This document shows positions 1 to 8,905 of a DNA stretch of 64,000 nt, one piece after another. A program made the position numbers and the translations under genes. The first letter of the stretch is position 1; every line of letters starts with the position of its first letter. The DNA comes from Rhodobacteraceae bacterium EL129 (GTDB lineage Bacteria > Pseudomonadota > Alphaproteobacteria > Rhodobacterales > Rhodobacteraceae), in assembly GCA_900313005.1 (NCBI GenBank), contig ONZJ01000002.1, positions 913,001 to 977,000 of the forward strand, given 5' to 3'. The notes below the pieces were generated by a model. It saw nothing but the letters and a program-made list of their open reading frames with translations. It was not told the DNA's origin and searched no databases.

Positions 1-573
1 CGACGCACCCGAGACGTGAACCGCGAAGATCGCGAGGTCCATGGACATGCCAGCCTCGGACGTCGACAGCGGCGGATAAAGCACCCAGCCCACGCCTGAA
101 CCCAGCTGGCCATTGCCACCCGGCGCCAGAAGCGAGGCCACACCAAGCGACGTACCTGCCACATAAAGCCAGAACGACAGGTTGTTCATCCGCGGGAAGG
201 CCATATCCGGCGCGCCGATCTGCAGCGGCATGAAGTAGTTGCCGAACCCTCCAAACAAGGCTGGAATAACAACAAAGAACATCATCAGGACGCCGTGATA
301 AGTGATCATCACGTTCCAAAGGTGCCCGTTGGGCGTACATTCGCCCGCCGCTGCGGCGATGAAGCGCGCACCTTCGAGGCACATGTATTGAACGCCCGGC
401 TCCATCAGCTCCATGCGCATGTAAACGGTGAATGCGACCGAGATCAGCCCGACAAAGGCCGAGACGAACAGATAAAGAATGCCGATATCTTTGTGGTTGG
501 TGGACATGAACCAACGCGTGAAAAAGCTGCGTTCGTCGTGGTGGTCCTGGCCGTGAATGGCTGCGTCTGCCAT
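1..573 (-). CDS. ctaD: Cytochrome c oxidase subunit I, N-terminal part
   Basis: The gene runs off the left edge of the window; 191 codons are visible from the ATG at 573. The product is the haem-copper catalytic subunit of aa3-type cytochrome c oxidase in the inner membrane. The translation has the TNHKDIG motif (about residues 25-31), then a first membrane helix. [11 protein letters not shown] follows, with His about 93 matching the first low-spin haem a ligand, and then [10 protein letters not shown] perfect AGGAGG (plus-strand cctcct, 580-585) precedes the start. The 292 bases up to lipB are AT-rich and should hold its promoter; I see no firm operator there. Confidence 0.96.
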   Translation of the reverse strand, partial: MADAAIHGQDHHDERSFFTRWFMSTNHKDIGILYLFVSAFVGLISVAFTVYMRMELMEPGVQYMCLEGARFIAAAAGECTPNGHLWNVMITYHGVLMMFFVVIPALFGGFGNYFMPLQIGAPDMAFPRMNNLSFWLYVAGTSLGVASLLAPGGNGQLGSGVGWVLYPPLSTSEAGMSMDLAIFAVHVSGAS

Positions 574-865
574 GTGGTGCCTCCTGATGGGTATTGATGG
601 GGGTTTTAACCTGACCCTGCAGGAACCCCGGATTTCCCATTTGTTTTAGTTCGCTTGTGCGAAAGGAGCAATGTCAGAGTTACGCTTGGACGCATAAATT
701 TTGTCGCACCCTCTTGAAACCTGAATGGGGTTACCAGTGCGCGTAAAATTGTATTTAGTGTATTATTATCAGTTCATTACGGCGCAATTATGAGGTTATA
801 CTTTTTGATGGTGCTACACTTGAGTGATCCAAGCTGCGACAACCCCGCGCAGGCAAGTCGTGTCT

Positions 866-1543
866 TCAGGAATCAATCGGACAGTCTGCACGAGGGGCAC
901 TAAAGACGTCGTTGAAGGTTTGGCGCAGTGCGACGTCCACGTCATCCATACCCACCGGCAGGCCCAGATCAACTAGACTGGTGACGCCGTGTTCGGTGAT
1001 GCCGCAGGGGACGATGCCGCTAAAATGGCTCAGGTCGGGCTCCACGTTGATCGAGATCCCGTGAAAGCTGACCCACTTGCGCAGGCGGATGCCGATGGCG
1101 GCGATCTTGTCCTCGGGTTTGGCGCCGGATGCCGTCAGGGGCTTGTCGTCCCTCTCGACCCAAACACCAACGCGGCCCGGTCTGATCTCGCCGGTGACGT
1201 TAAAGCGATCCAGCGTGGCGATCACCCATGCCTCGAGCTGACGGACGAAACATCTGACATCCCGACCGCGCGCACCTACGTCCAGCATCACATAGACCAC
1301 CCGCTGTCCCGGTCCGTGATAGGTGTACTGCCCACCCCGTTTCGTATCAAAGACATCAAACCGGTCAGGATCGGTCAGATCTTCGCGCTTGGCACTTGTG
1401 CCTGCCGTGTAAAGGGGAGGGTGCTCCACCAGCCAGATACACTCGGTGGCCGTCCCCGCGGCAATTTCTGCCGCCCGGGTGTCCATAAAGGCCTCGGCCT
1501 CGCGGTAGCCTGTCAGGCCCTGGGATGTGATCCATTCCACCAT
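866..1543 (-). CDS. lipB: Octanoyl-[acyl-carrier-protein]:protein octanoyltransferase
   Basis: LipB moves the octanoyl group from acyl carrier protein to lipoyl domains, the first step of endogenous lipoate synthesis. The translation has [12 protein letters not shown], the conserved-lysine region ([23 protein letters not shown], in part) and the catalytic cysteine motif [10 protein letters not shown] chose the internal ATG at 1543 (225 aa, starting MVEWI) because it fits the family length. A GTG at 1609 with a GAGGG ten bases upstream would give 247 aa and cannot be excluded. The gene runs opposite to the tRNA that follows. Confidence 0.93.
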   Translation of the reverse strand: MVEWITSQGLTGYREAEAFMDTRAAEIAAGTATECIWLVEHPPLYTAGTSAKREDLTDPDRFDVFDTKRGGQYTYHGPGQRVVYVMLDVGARGRDVRCFVRQLEAWVIATLDRFNVTGEIRPGRVGVWVERDDKPLTASGAKPEDKIAAIGIRLRKWVSFHGISINVEPDLSHFSGIVPCGITEHGVTSLVDLGLPVGMDDVDVALRQTFNDVFSAPRADCPIDS

Positions 1544-1655
1544 GAGGCGGTGATAGCGGGGAAGCCCGGCAATGAAAAGCCGGGCAGGGCGCGCATTTAG
1601 CCCCTTCACATCTGAATATCCCTCGTCTATATCGCGCTCGACTACCTGATCACGT

Positions 1656-1742
1656 GCGGTCGTGGCGGAATTGGTAGACGCGCAGCGTTGAGGTCGCTGT
1701 TCCTTAACCGGAGTGGAAGTTCGAGTCTTCTCGACCGCACCA
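1656..1742 (+). tRNA. tRNA-Leu (anticodon GAG), CCA encoded
   Basis: The acceptor stem GCGGTCG (1656-1662) pairs fully with CGACCGC (1732-1738), followed by discriminator A and an encoded CCA (1740-1742). The anticodon stem CAGCG/CGCTG closes the loop TTGAGGT, placing GAG at 1690-1692. The long variable arm is that of a class II tRNA, and the T-loop GTTCGAGTC is intact. Confidence 0.96.
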
Positions 1743-1873
1743 ATCGCTTTTCCGTAGGAAAACGCGGCCTTCTCGGAAAATTTAGTGTTCGTCGTAATGC
1801 TGGCGTTTAGATTTGCCTATTTGTCCGCACCCAGATCCTTCCTGAATGACATCTAAGCTGTTTGGCTGTCCCA

Positions 1874-2083
1874 TCACTCGGCCGGAATCGAGCGCCGGAC
1901 ATTGCCGTGCCAGTCTTCAATTAACACAGGATCTGAACTGCCTGCAGCAAAACCGCTGGCCGCGGGTTTGTATTCAGCGAAGCTGACAATCGACACGCCA
2001 AAAACAATGCCAAGCGTGACGTATATCAGAGGGTACATCCAGCTGTTGCTCGTGTGTGGGGCGGTTTGACATGTGCTGGTCAT
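1874..2083 (-). CDS. Small single-pass membrane protein, unknown function
   Basis: This is a 69-residue protein I do not recognise. It has one hydrophobic helix at about residues 16-36 (MYPLIYVTLGIVFGVSIVSF) and a short polar tail containing DWHGNVRR. The ATG at 2083 is preceded by AGAGGAG at good spacing, which supports real translation. It is transcribed away from the sulfotransferase remnant, so the AT-rich stretch 2084-2319 probably holds its promoter. Confidence 0.6.
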   Translation of the reverse strand: MTSTCQTAPHTSNSWMYPLIYVTLGIVFGVSIVSFAEYKPAASGFAAGSSDPVLIEDWHGNVRRSIPAE

Positions 2084-2170
2084 TTTATCGGGCTCCTCTT
2101 TCGACTGTGGTGTTGAGTCAATTTAGGGTGATGTGGAGTATCAATAAAGCAAATATATGTTCTGTTATGT

Positions 2171-2185
2171 ATCACGTATTGTGAT
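2171..2185. promoter_or_regulatory. Small dyad in a divergent promoter region
   Basis: ATCAC-GTATT-GTGAT is a perfect 5-bp inverted repeat between the small membrane gene and the sulfotransferase remnant. It resembles an operator for a dimeric regulator, but it is short and no regulator is adjacent. The rest of 2084-2319 shows nothing else I can name. Confidence 0.2.
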
Positions 2186-2319
2186 GTCAGTTCTTCTATT
2201 TGCCCACAGAACCCTTCGCTCCTTCGGGCAAGTTGGTGGTGAAACTAAACCGAATTAAGTGCAGGTCGCTTTTGGTTCTGGTCTTGCAGAAAGGGGATAT
2301 CCCCACCAAAACCAACCAA

Positions 2320-3001
2320 ATGGCTGATCGCTCGTTCCTATTTTTGCATATCGGAAAAACCGGCGGGACCGCGTTGCGTGCGGTCCTGGAGCAGCATGCC
2401 GCGCGCAGCGGACAGGATTCCATGCGTAAACTCCCGCATAAATTTACCTTGCACCGTGTCATTTATGAATTTCCCGAAGCGCAAATTGGATTGTTTGTAC
2501 GTGATCCGGTGCAGCGGTTCGTCTCGGGCTTTCTGAGCCGCCGCCGCTGCGGGCGTCCGCGATACAATTCGACGTGGTCTGTGGAAGAAACCCGGGCGTT
2601 TACGATGTTCCCGACGCCGACGCAGTTGGGTGAGGCACTGGCGCGGCGCGACCCCGAGGCCATCTGTGCAGTGGCTGCTATCCAGCACACGCGGCGGAAT
2701 CTGGCGCATTACTTGCATGATGTTTCAACGCTGGAGCGTTTTCGTGGCCGGATCGGTTTCATCGGCCGACTGGACAGATTGGAAAGAAGATATGGGCTGG
2801 CTCAAACGCAAGCTGAATATTGATGCTGATATCTGCCCCCCTTCGGATGATGTCGGTGCCCATCGCAACCCTGAGACTGACGATGCCGTCCTATCGGAAA
2901 CAGCAGAGCGCGCGGTGCGGGCCTGGTTGGAGGAGGATTATCACATTTATAATTGGTGCCTTGGCCATCGCGCGCAATTGGCTGGTGTCACAAAAAGCTA
3001 A
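2320..3001 (+). pseudogene. Sulfotransferase family 2-like protein, broken by a frameshift
   Basis: From the ATG at 2320 the frame reads MADRSFLFLHIGKTGGTALR, where HIGKTGGT is the PAPS 5'-phosphate-binding loop of family 2 sulfotransferases. VRDPVQRFVSGFLSRRR follows, the 3'-phosphate region. The frame stops at 2821-2823. Removing one A from the AAA run at 2783-2785 joins it, within the helix RLDRLE/EDMGWLKRKLN, to the next frame. That frame runs to 3001 and ends with a typical WLEEDYHIYNW C-terminus. The joined product is about 226 aa. It is either a recent pseudogene or a base error. An upstream in-frame TTG at 2200 exists but lacks a ribosome site. Confidence 0.75.
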
Positions 3002-3073
3002 AGCAAGAGTGATTCCCGCCAGGCAGCCTTCTCGCCTCTCGACATTCCTGAACGGCATGACATTAATGCAGGC

Positions 3074-3979
3074 ATGAGCGATGAAGCAGCCTCTCGGCCC
3101 GGATGGGGTGTGTTCTGGATGATCACGACGGGGCTGTGCTTTATCTGCGTGACGGCGCTGGTCAAACTATTGGGCACGCGCATCCCGTCGGCCGAGGCTG
3201 CCTTTTTGCGCTATATCCTCGGGTTGGTGTTCTTACTGCCCTTTCTTGGCACGATCCTGAAAATTCGTATGGAGCGCAGCACGTTGATGCTGTTTTGCGC
3301 GCGGGGCGTGGCGCATACGGTGGGCGTGACGCTGTGGTTTTTCGGAATGGCGCGCATCCCGATCGCGGATGTCACGGCGATGAACTATCTCTCTCCGATC
3401 TATGTCACCCTCGGCGCGGCGTTGTTTCTGGGAGAGCGTCTAGCGTTGCGGCGCGTTTTGGCAGTTCTGGCCGCCTTGTGTGGCGCTTTAATCATTCTGA
3501 GACCCGGCTTTCGCGAAGTGGGGCCGGGGCATATCGCGATGTTGGTCGTGGCGATCTGTTTTGGCGCCTCTTATCTTTTGGCAAAGCTTCTGACGGATAG
3601 GACCAATCCGGGTGTGGTGGTCACTATGCTATCCTTGACCGTGACGGTCGGATTGGCCCCCTTAGCAGCGATGAACTGGGTGACGCCCAAGCCCTATGAA
3701 CTGATGATCCTAATGGGGGTCGCCACCCTTGCCACGGCCGGGCATTACACCATGACGCTGGCCTTTCGTGCCGCGCCCTTGGCGGTGACGCAGCCAGTGA
3801 CGTTTTTGCAATTGGTCTGGGCGGTGCTGTTGGGGGCGGTGTTCTTTGCCGAGCCGGTGGATCCTTGGGTGATACTGGGTGGTACCTTGATCGTCGGGGC
3901 GATCAGTTTCATCAGCTTCCGCGAGGCGCAGCTGAAACGCGCAAGGCTGACACCCAATGTGGCGCAGACGAAGGTGTGA
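3074..3979 (+). CDS. EamA/DMT-family transporter
   Basis: This is a 301-residue inner-membrane protein of the drug/metabolite transporter superfamily, with two EamA repeats and about ten hydrophobic helices. Landmarks are LRYILGLVFLLPF in the first repeat and the repeat-ending signatures SPIYVTLGAALFLGERL and LQLVWAVLLGAVFFAEP. The family exports or imports small metabolites; the substrate cannot be read from sequence. The ATG at 3074 has only a weak upstream AGG. A 16-bp perfect palindrome lies just past the stop. Confidence 0.9.
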   Translation: MSDEAASRPGWGVFWMITTGLCFICVTALVKLLGTRIPSAEAAFLRYILGLVFLLPFLGTILKIRMERSTLMLFCARGVAHTVGVTLWFFGMARIPIADVTAMNYLSPIYVTLGAALFLGERLALRRVLAVLAALCGALIILRPGFREVGPGHIAMLVVAICFGASYLLAKLLTDRTNPGVVVTMLSLTVTVGLAPLAAMNWVTPKPYELMILMGVATLATAGHYTMTLAFRAAPLAVTQPVTFLQLVWAVLLGAVFFAEPVDPWVILGGTLIVGAISFISFREAQLKRARLTPNVAQTKV

Positions 3980-3983
3980 ATGC

Positions 3984-3999
3984 CCGCTAAATTTAGCGG
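3984..3999. repeat. 16-bp perfect palindrome downstream of the EamA gene
   Basis: CCGCTAAATTTAGCGG equals its own reverse complement and starts five bases after the transporter stop codon. There is no clean U-tract, so it may be an mRNA 3'-end stabiliser, an operator or chance. The bases from 4000 to 4212 contain nothing else I can support. Confidence 0.35.
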
Positions 4000-4212
4000 C
4001 TGCATTCGGGGTAGCTTTTGGGTTTTTGCTGCCGTTCGGCGTAGCTCCACGAACAGATACCGACGCCAGCCCAAGGGAAGGGCTGAAGATAACCGGGCCG
4101 CTAAAGCGATTGTTAATCGGCTGAGTGTTTCAAGGCAAAGTTAGTTCAAGGCTTGAAACAGGCCATCACTACAGGGCCCTGTCATGCCAGCAGGGCGCAT
4201 GAGACGGCTAAG

Positions 4213-4241
4213 AAAAAGGGGCCGGATCAACCAGCCCCTTT
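4213..4241 (-). terminator. Rho-independent terminator of the substrate-binding protein gene
   Basis: Arms AAAGGGGC (4215-4222) and GCCCCTTT (4234-4241) form an 8-bp stem with an 11-base loop. On the minus strand the hairpin is followed by a T-rich run. It lies 25 bases past the stop of the minus-strand gene. Confidence 0.75.
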
Positions 4242-4265
4242 CCATCATGTATACAAGCGTAAGGC

Positions 4266-5822
4266 TTACGCGAAGGACCAGCGCTCGGCCCAGCGTTCGC
4301 CGTCCATGTCCCAGTTGGAGCCCATGGCATCCGGAGTTGCGACCTTCTTGTTGGTGGCAAACACGTAGTTGGCAAACATCGGGATGATGATCGAACCTTG
4401 GTTCGAGACGATATCTTGCATCTCGTAGTACTGCGCCTGGCGTGTGGCCGGGTCGAGTTCAGCACGGGCTGCAACCATCAGTTCCTCAAAGCGATCGTTG
4501 CACCAGAAACCATCGTTCCAGGCCGCACCACAGCTGTAAGCCGTTGCGAACATCTGATCCTGAACCGGACGGCCCGACCAGTACACAGCCGAGAAGGGCT
4601 TCTTCATCCAAACGTCTGACCAGTAGCCATCGTTAGGCTCGCGCACGACGGTCAGGTCGATGCCTGCGGCCTTGGCGGAGTTCTGGAACAGAACGCCCGC
4701 ATCGACAGAGCCGGCAAAGGCAGCGTCGGCGGCGGACAGGGACACTTCGAGGCTGTCCAGGCCAGATTCCTTAAGATACCACTTGGCTTTGTCTGGATCG
4801 TAAGTCTTCTGCTCCAGCTCGGTGTTATAGTAGAGCTGACCTGAGCCTACAGGCACGTCGTTGCCGACCGAGCCGTAGCCGAACAGGATCTTCTCGACCA
4901 GTTCTTCGCGGTTGATTGCATATTTCAGCGCCTGACGGACATTGTTGTCATCAAACGGGGCCTGTTGCGAGTTCATTGCAAAGGTGAAGTGCTGAGTGCC
5001 GGCGACCGAGTGGATCGTCAGATTTGGGTTACGCTCCAACAGACCTACGGTTTTCAGGTCCATCCGGTCGGCCACGTCTACATCGCCGGAAACCAGCGCG
5101 GTTGTACGGGCGTTCTGGTCAACCAGGGCCAGCATTTCGATGCTGTCAAAGAAGGCCACATCATCACGCCAGTGGTTCGGGTTACGCTCCATCGTGCAGC
5201 TGACACCGAAGTTTTTCGACTTCAGGATGTACGAGCCACAGCCATCGCCCGACTGCCAGTCGATGCTGTCATCTTTGGCAGGGTGGATGGTCAGGTGGTA
5301 ATCCGACAGGATGAACGGGAAGTCCGCGTTGCCGCCTGACAGTTCAAACACAACGGTGTCGTCGCCTTCTTTGGACATGTTTTCAATCGGCGCGACCAGA
5401 GGACCGGCGGCCGATGTTGAATCTTCGCCGCGGTGGAAGGCCAGCGATGCAATCACGTCGTCGGTGGTCAGTGGTTTGCCTGAGTGGAAAGTGACACCCT
5501 GACGGATTTTGAAGCGCCAAGTCTTGGCGTCTGGCGTAGCTTCCCAGCTTTCGGCCAGTTCTGGCACGAGGCTGCCATCTGGGGCTACTTCAGTCAGTCG
5601 ACCGTGGATGGCGAAGGCCATACCGATGGTAAAGCCGTTTTCCCAAGTGCCCGGGTTCAATGTGTCAGTGGTTTGACCATGAGCTTTACCGACGCGCAGG
5701 TGCCCGCCCTTTTTGCTCATCGCCATTGCGCCGCTCATGGGCAAGGTGGCGGCCATTGCAGTGGCGGCGGTCGTTTTCAGAAATCCGCGACGGTCAAGCA
5801 TTCCGCCTTTGATGATAGACAT
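4266..5822 (-). CDS. ABC transporter substrate-binding protein, peptide/opine family 5, Tat-exported
   Basis: This 518-residue periplasmic binding protein belongs to SBP_bac_5, which captures di/oligopeptides, opines or related solutes for an ABC importer. A twin-arginine signal is clear: DRRGFLK at about residues 10-16, then a hydrophobic stretch to about residue 34. Family landmarks follow: TLNPGTWENG, LAESWEATPDAKTWRFKIRQGVTFHSGKPLTTDDV and the DNNVRQALKYAINRE region. No permease or ATPase gene is next to it, and its terminator follows directly, so it appears solitary here. The substrate is unknown. The bases 5823-6087 upstream should hold its promoter. Confidence 0.93.
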   Translation of the reverse strand: MSIIKGGMLDRRGFLKTTAATAMAATLPMSGAMAMSKKGGHLRVGKAHGQTTDTLNPGTWENGFTIGMAFAIHGRLTEVAPDGSLVPELAESWEATPDAKTWRFKIRQGVTFHSGKPLTTDDVIASLAFHRGEDSTSAAGPLVAPIENMSKEGDDTVVFELSGGNADFPFILSDYHLTIHPAKDDSIDWQSGDGCGSYILKSKNFGVSCTMERNPNHWRDDVAFFDSIEMLALVDQNARTTALVSGDVDVADRMDLKTVGLLERNPNLTIHSVAGTQHFTFAMNSQQAPFDDNNVRQALKYAINREELVEKILFGYGSVGNDVPVGSGQLYYNTELEQKTYDPDKAKWYLKESGLDSLEVSLSAADAAFAGSVDAGVLFQNSAKAAGIDLTVVREPNDGYWSDVWMKKPFSAVYWSGRPVQDQMFATAYSCGAAWNDGFWCNDRFEELMVAARAELDPATRQAQYYEMQDIVSNQGSIIIPMFANYVFATNKKVATPDAMGSNWDMDGERWAERWSFA

Positions 5823-6087
5823 GAGGTTTCTCTCCCTGATTTTGCTTAGTCTTATGAAATGACGTTGGACCTATCCAGGTCACAAGGGGGCAGATCGGAC
5901 GCAAGGTTCTGCTGACACGATTGGTCTGCATAGTATGATAGCAAGAAGTTGTAACCAGTCATACGTGTGCAATTTCCCCCTCGGGCGTGTGTGTAAACGT
6001 CGGCAACAGCTTAGGACGTCAATCATGAGATGCGCAAGCGCTCTTGTGATCATAGTCGCGTGAGCTGTTAGCGTTCGAATATTTTAT

Positions 6088-6109
6088 TTTGATTGACGAG
6101 TCAATTAAA
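6088..6109. promoter_or_regulatory. Probable BetI operator upstream of betI
   Basis: TTTGATTGAC-GA-GTCAATTAAA is an inverted repeat with nine of ten positions paired around a 2-base centre, 56 bases before the betI ATG. It resembles the ATTGA..TCAAT core of known BetI boxes. BetI is a TetR-type repressor relieved by choline, and autoregulation of bet operons is established in enterobacteria. The assignment here is inferred from position and symmetry. Confidence 0.65.
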
Positions 6110-6165
6110 CGTCCGTAACTCTCTCCGTCAGGTTGAATTTCTCATGATGGCGGGGCAGGCACAAA

Positions 6166-6753
6166 ATGCCAAAACTCGGAATGGAACCCATTCGGCGCAC
6201 AGCGCTTGTCGAGGCGACAATCCACGAGATTGGGGCACGCGGCACGTTGGACGTGACAGTCAGTCAGATTGCCAAACGCGCAGGCATGTCCAGTGCTTTG
6301 GCCCATCATTACTTTGGGTCCAAAGAACAGATTTTTGCGGCCGCGATGCGCCATATCATGACCCTTTACGGGGCCGAGGTGCGCGGCGCGATGATCATGG
6401 CCAAAACGCCACGCGAACGAATCGAGGCGATCATTCGCGCTAGCTTTTCTCCCCGGCAATTTCGGGACGACAGCGTGGCGGCCTGGTTGAACTTCTATGT
6501 GCAGGCGCAGAAATCGGACGGGGCATTGCGGTTGCTCAACGTGTACCAACGACGTTTGCGCTCCAACCTGTTGCACGACTTCAAACAGCTGGCGGGTTCC
6601 GATGCCCGGACTTTGACCCGCGGTTTGGCGGCCATGATTGACGGGCTCTACATTCGTCAAGCGCTGCGCCGGGATCCGATTGAGCCCTCTGTCGCGATTG
6701 ACGTTTTGATGCATTACCTCGACACCTCTTTGAACAAGGCGTGCCCGGAATGA
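6166..6753 (+). CDS. betI: Choline-responsive TetR-family repressor
   Basis: This 195-residue regulator has an N-terminal TetR helix-turn-helix (about residues 10-55), including AIHEIGARGTLDVTV-like sequence followed by IAKRAGMSSALAHHYFGSKEQI, very close to BetI. The C-terminal ligand domain contains WLNFYVQAQ and the GLAAMIDGLYIRQALR region. It is the first gene of an operon with betC, a GST gene and betA; its stop overlaps the betC start as ATGA. It likely represses the operon through the palindrome at 6088-6109 until choline is present. Confidence 0.93.
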   Translation: MPKLGMEPIRRTALVEATIHEIGARGTLDVTVSQIAKRAGMSSALAHHYFGSKEQIFAAAMRHIMTLYGAEVRGAMIMAKTPRERIEAIIRASFSPRQFRDDSVAAWLNFYVQAQKSDGALRLLNVYQRRLRSNLLHDFKQLAGSDARTLTRGLAAMIDGLYIRQALRRDPIEPSVAIDVLMHYLDTSLNKACPE

Positions 6754-8258
6754 CACAGCCCAACATTCTGATTTTCATGGTGGATCAGTTGAACGGCACC
6801 CTGTTTCCTGATGGGCCCGCCGACTGGCTGCATGCGCCTAACCTGAAAAAGCTGGCGGCACGCTCGACCCGATTTGCAAATGCTTACACGGCGTCGCCGT
6901 TGTGCGCCCCTGGTCGTGCGTCGTTCATGTCCGGGCTGCTACCTTCGCGCAGCAACGTTTATGATAATGCAGCTGAATTTACCGCCGACATTCCCACCTA
7001 TGCGCATCATTTGCGCCGAGCGGGCTATCAGACCTGCCTGTCGGGCAAGATGCACTTTGTAGGTCCCGACCAGATGCACGGGTTCGAAGAACGGTTGACC
7101 ACCGATATTTACCCGGCGGATTTCGGCTGGACGCCCGATTACCGCAAGCCGGGCGAGCGGATTGACTGGTGGTATCACAATATGGGCTCGGTTACGGGAG
7201 CCGGGGTCGCCGAGATCTCCAACCAAATGGAGTATGATGACGAGGTGGCCTACAACGCCACCCGCAAGGTTTATGATCTGGCCCGTGGGAATGACGCGCG
7301 CCCCTGGGCGCTAACCGTCAGCTTTACCCATCCGCATGATCCCTATGTTGCGCGCAAGAAATATTGGGACCTCTATGAGGAGTGTGAGCACTTGCTGCCG
7401 CAGGTGCCCGCGATGGCATACGAGGACCACGACAGTCATTCGCAACGCATTTTTGACGCCAATGATTGGCGCAGTTTTAACATCACCGAGGACGATATCC
7501 GCCGTTCACGCCGGGCGTATTTTGCCAATATTTCGTATCTTGATGATAAAATCGGAGAGGTGATGGAGGCGCTGGTAGCCACTCGGCAAGAGGCGATCAT
7601 CCTCTTTGTCTCAGACCATGGCGATATGCTCGGGGAACGCGGCCTGTGGTTCAAGATGTGTTTCTTTGAAGGCTCGGCCCGTGTCCCGCTGATGATTTCA
7701 GCGCCCGAGATGGAACCAGGACTAGTTGAAGCGCCTGTCAGCAACATCGACGTCTGCCCGACACTGTGTGAACTGGCGGGCGTGAGTATGAATGAGGTCA
7801 GCCCCTGGACCGAGGGCCAAAGCCTTGTGCCACAAGGACAAGGGGCCAAGCGCATGACACCCGTGGCGATGGAATATGCGGCCGAGGCCTCGTATTCGCC
7901 GCTGATCTGTTTGCGGCAGGGGCGTTGGAAATACACCAATTGCGCCTTGGACGAAGAGCAACTGTTTGATCTGGATGCCGATCCGCATGAGCTTGTGAAC
8001 ATGGCTGAAGAGGCATCGGTACGCAAAGTGCTGGAGTATTTCCGCATGGAAGCGGCCGGGCGCTGGGATCTGGAGGAGTTTGACGCGCAGGTGCGCGAAA
8101 GCCAGGCCAGGCGCTGGGTGGTCTATGAGGCGTTGCGTCAGGGCGGCTATTACCCCTGGGACTACCAACCCCTGATGAAAGCCTCGGAACGCTATATGCG
8201 CAACCATATGGATTTGAACGTGGTGGAAGAGAACGCGCGCTTCCCGAGGGGCGAGTGA
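6750..8258 (+). CDS. betC: Choline-sulfatase
   Basis: BetC hydrolyses choline-O-sulfate to choline and sulfate in the cytoplasm, feeding glycine betaine synthesis. The 502-residue protein is a type I sulfatase: Asp12 in MVDQLNGT for the metal, the formylglycine motif C-A-P-G-R with Cys52 (SPLCAPGR), LSGKMHFVG, and the late metal site SDHGDMLGERGLW. The C-terminus (WDYQPLMKASERYMRNHMDLN) matches the choline-sulfatase-specific tail. The start is the ATG at 6750, in the ATGA overlap with betI; a GTG at 6741 is less likely. Confidence 0.95.
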   Translation: MTQPNILIFMVDQLNGTLFPDGPADWLHAPNLKKLAARSTRFANAYTASPLCAPGRASFMSGLLPSRSNVYDNAAEFTADIPTYAHHLRRAGYQTCLSGKMHFVGPDQMHGFEERLTTDIYPADFGWTPDYRKPGERIDWWYHNMGSVTGAGVAEISNQMEYDDEVAYNATRKVYDLARGNDARPWALTVSFTHPHDPYVARKKYWDLYEECEHLLPQVPAMAYEDHDSHSQRIFDANDWRSFNITEDDIRRSRRAYFANISYLDDKIGEVMEALVATRQEAIILFVSDHGDMLGERGLWFKMCFFEGSARVPLMISAPEMEPGLVEAPVSNIDVCPTLCELAGVSMNEVSPWTEGQSLVPQGQGAKRMTPVAMEYAAEASYSPLICLRQGRWKYTNCALDEEQLFDLDADPHELVNMAEEASVRKVLEYFRMEAAGRWDLEEFDAQVRESQARRWVVYEALRQGGYYPWDYQPLMKASERYMRNHMDLNVVEENARFPRGE

Positions 8259-8905
8259 TGCTGACGGTTTTCGGGAGGGCAACCTCGTCGAATGTGCAAT
8301 TGGTCATGTGGGCCCTGGCCGAATTGGGGTTGGGCTGTGAACGGCTGGACTATGGGCATGTGCATAGCGGCCTCGACACAGCGGAATTTGGTGCGCTTAA
8401 TCCGCATCGCAAAATCCCAGTGCTGCGTGACGGTGATTTTGTGATCTGGGAAAGTGGTGCCATCCTGCGCTATCTGGCGGCGCGTTACGGCGGAGGTGGG
8501 GCGTTCTGGCCCAGCGATCCAGTCAAACGCGCAGGGGTGGATATGTGGGCTGAATGGGGCAAGAACGAGCTGTGCAATGCTTTTACCGTTCCGATCTTCT
8601 GGTCACGGGTGCGCACCGCCGCTGCGGATCGGGACGTGGTAGCGTTGGTGCAGGCCATCAATGGATTCGATACCTATCTGGCGCATCTCGCGGATCAACT
8701 GGGCGATCAGAAGTATGTCTGTGGCGCGGAGCTGAGTGCGGCAGACATCGTAATCGGTCATCTGCTCTTTCGCTGGTTCACCATGGACATTCCACGTGCT
8801 GCTAATCCAGAGGTTGAGACCTACTATCAACGGCTTACACAGCGTAGCGCATATCAAAATCACGTCATGGTTTCTTATGACAGCCTGCGAGCGGAGGGCG
8901 CTTGA
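8258..8905 (+). CDS. Glutathione S-transferase family protein
   Basis: This 215-residue protein has an N-terminal thioredoxin-like domain starting [20 protein letters not shown]. It contains the cis-proline site [25 protein letters not shown], which binds the glutathione gamma-Glu moiety. A helical C-terminal domain carries the N-capping motif [12 protein letters not shown]. It sits translationally coupled (TGATG overlaps) between betC and betA, so it is co-expressed with choline-sulfate catabolism. Its substrate is unknown; a role in handling a reactive aldehyde or sulfur species is only a guess. Confidence 0.9.
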   Translation: MLTVFGRATSSNVQLVMWALAELGLGCERLDYGHVHSGLDTAEFGALNPHRKIPVLRDGDFVIWESGAILRYLAARYGGGGAFWPSDPVKRAGVDMWAEWGKNELCNAFTVPIFWSRVRTAAADRDVVALVQAINGFDTYLAHLADQLGDQKYVCGAELSAADIVIGHLLFRWFTMDIPRAANPEVETYYQRLTQRSAYQNHVMVSYDSLRAEGA

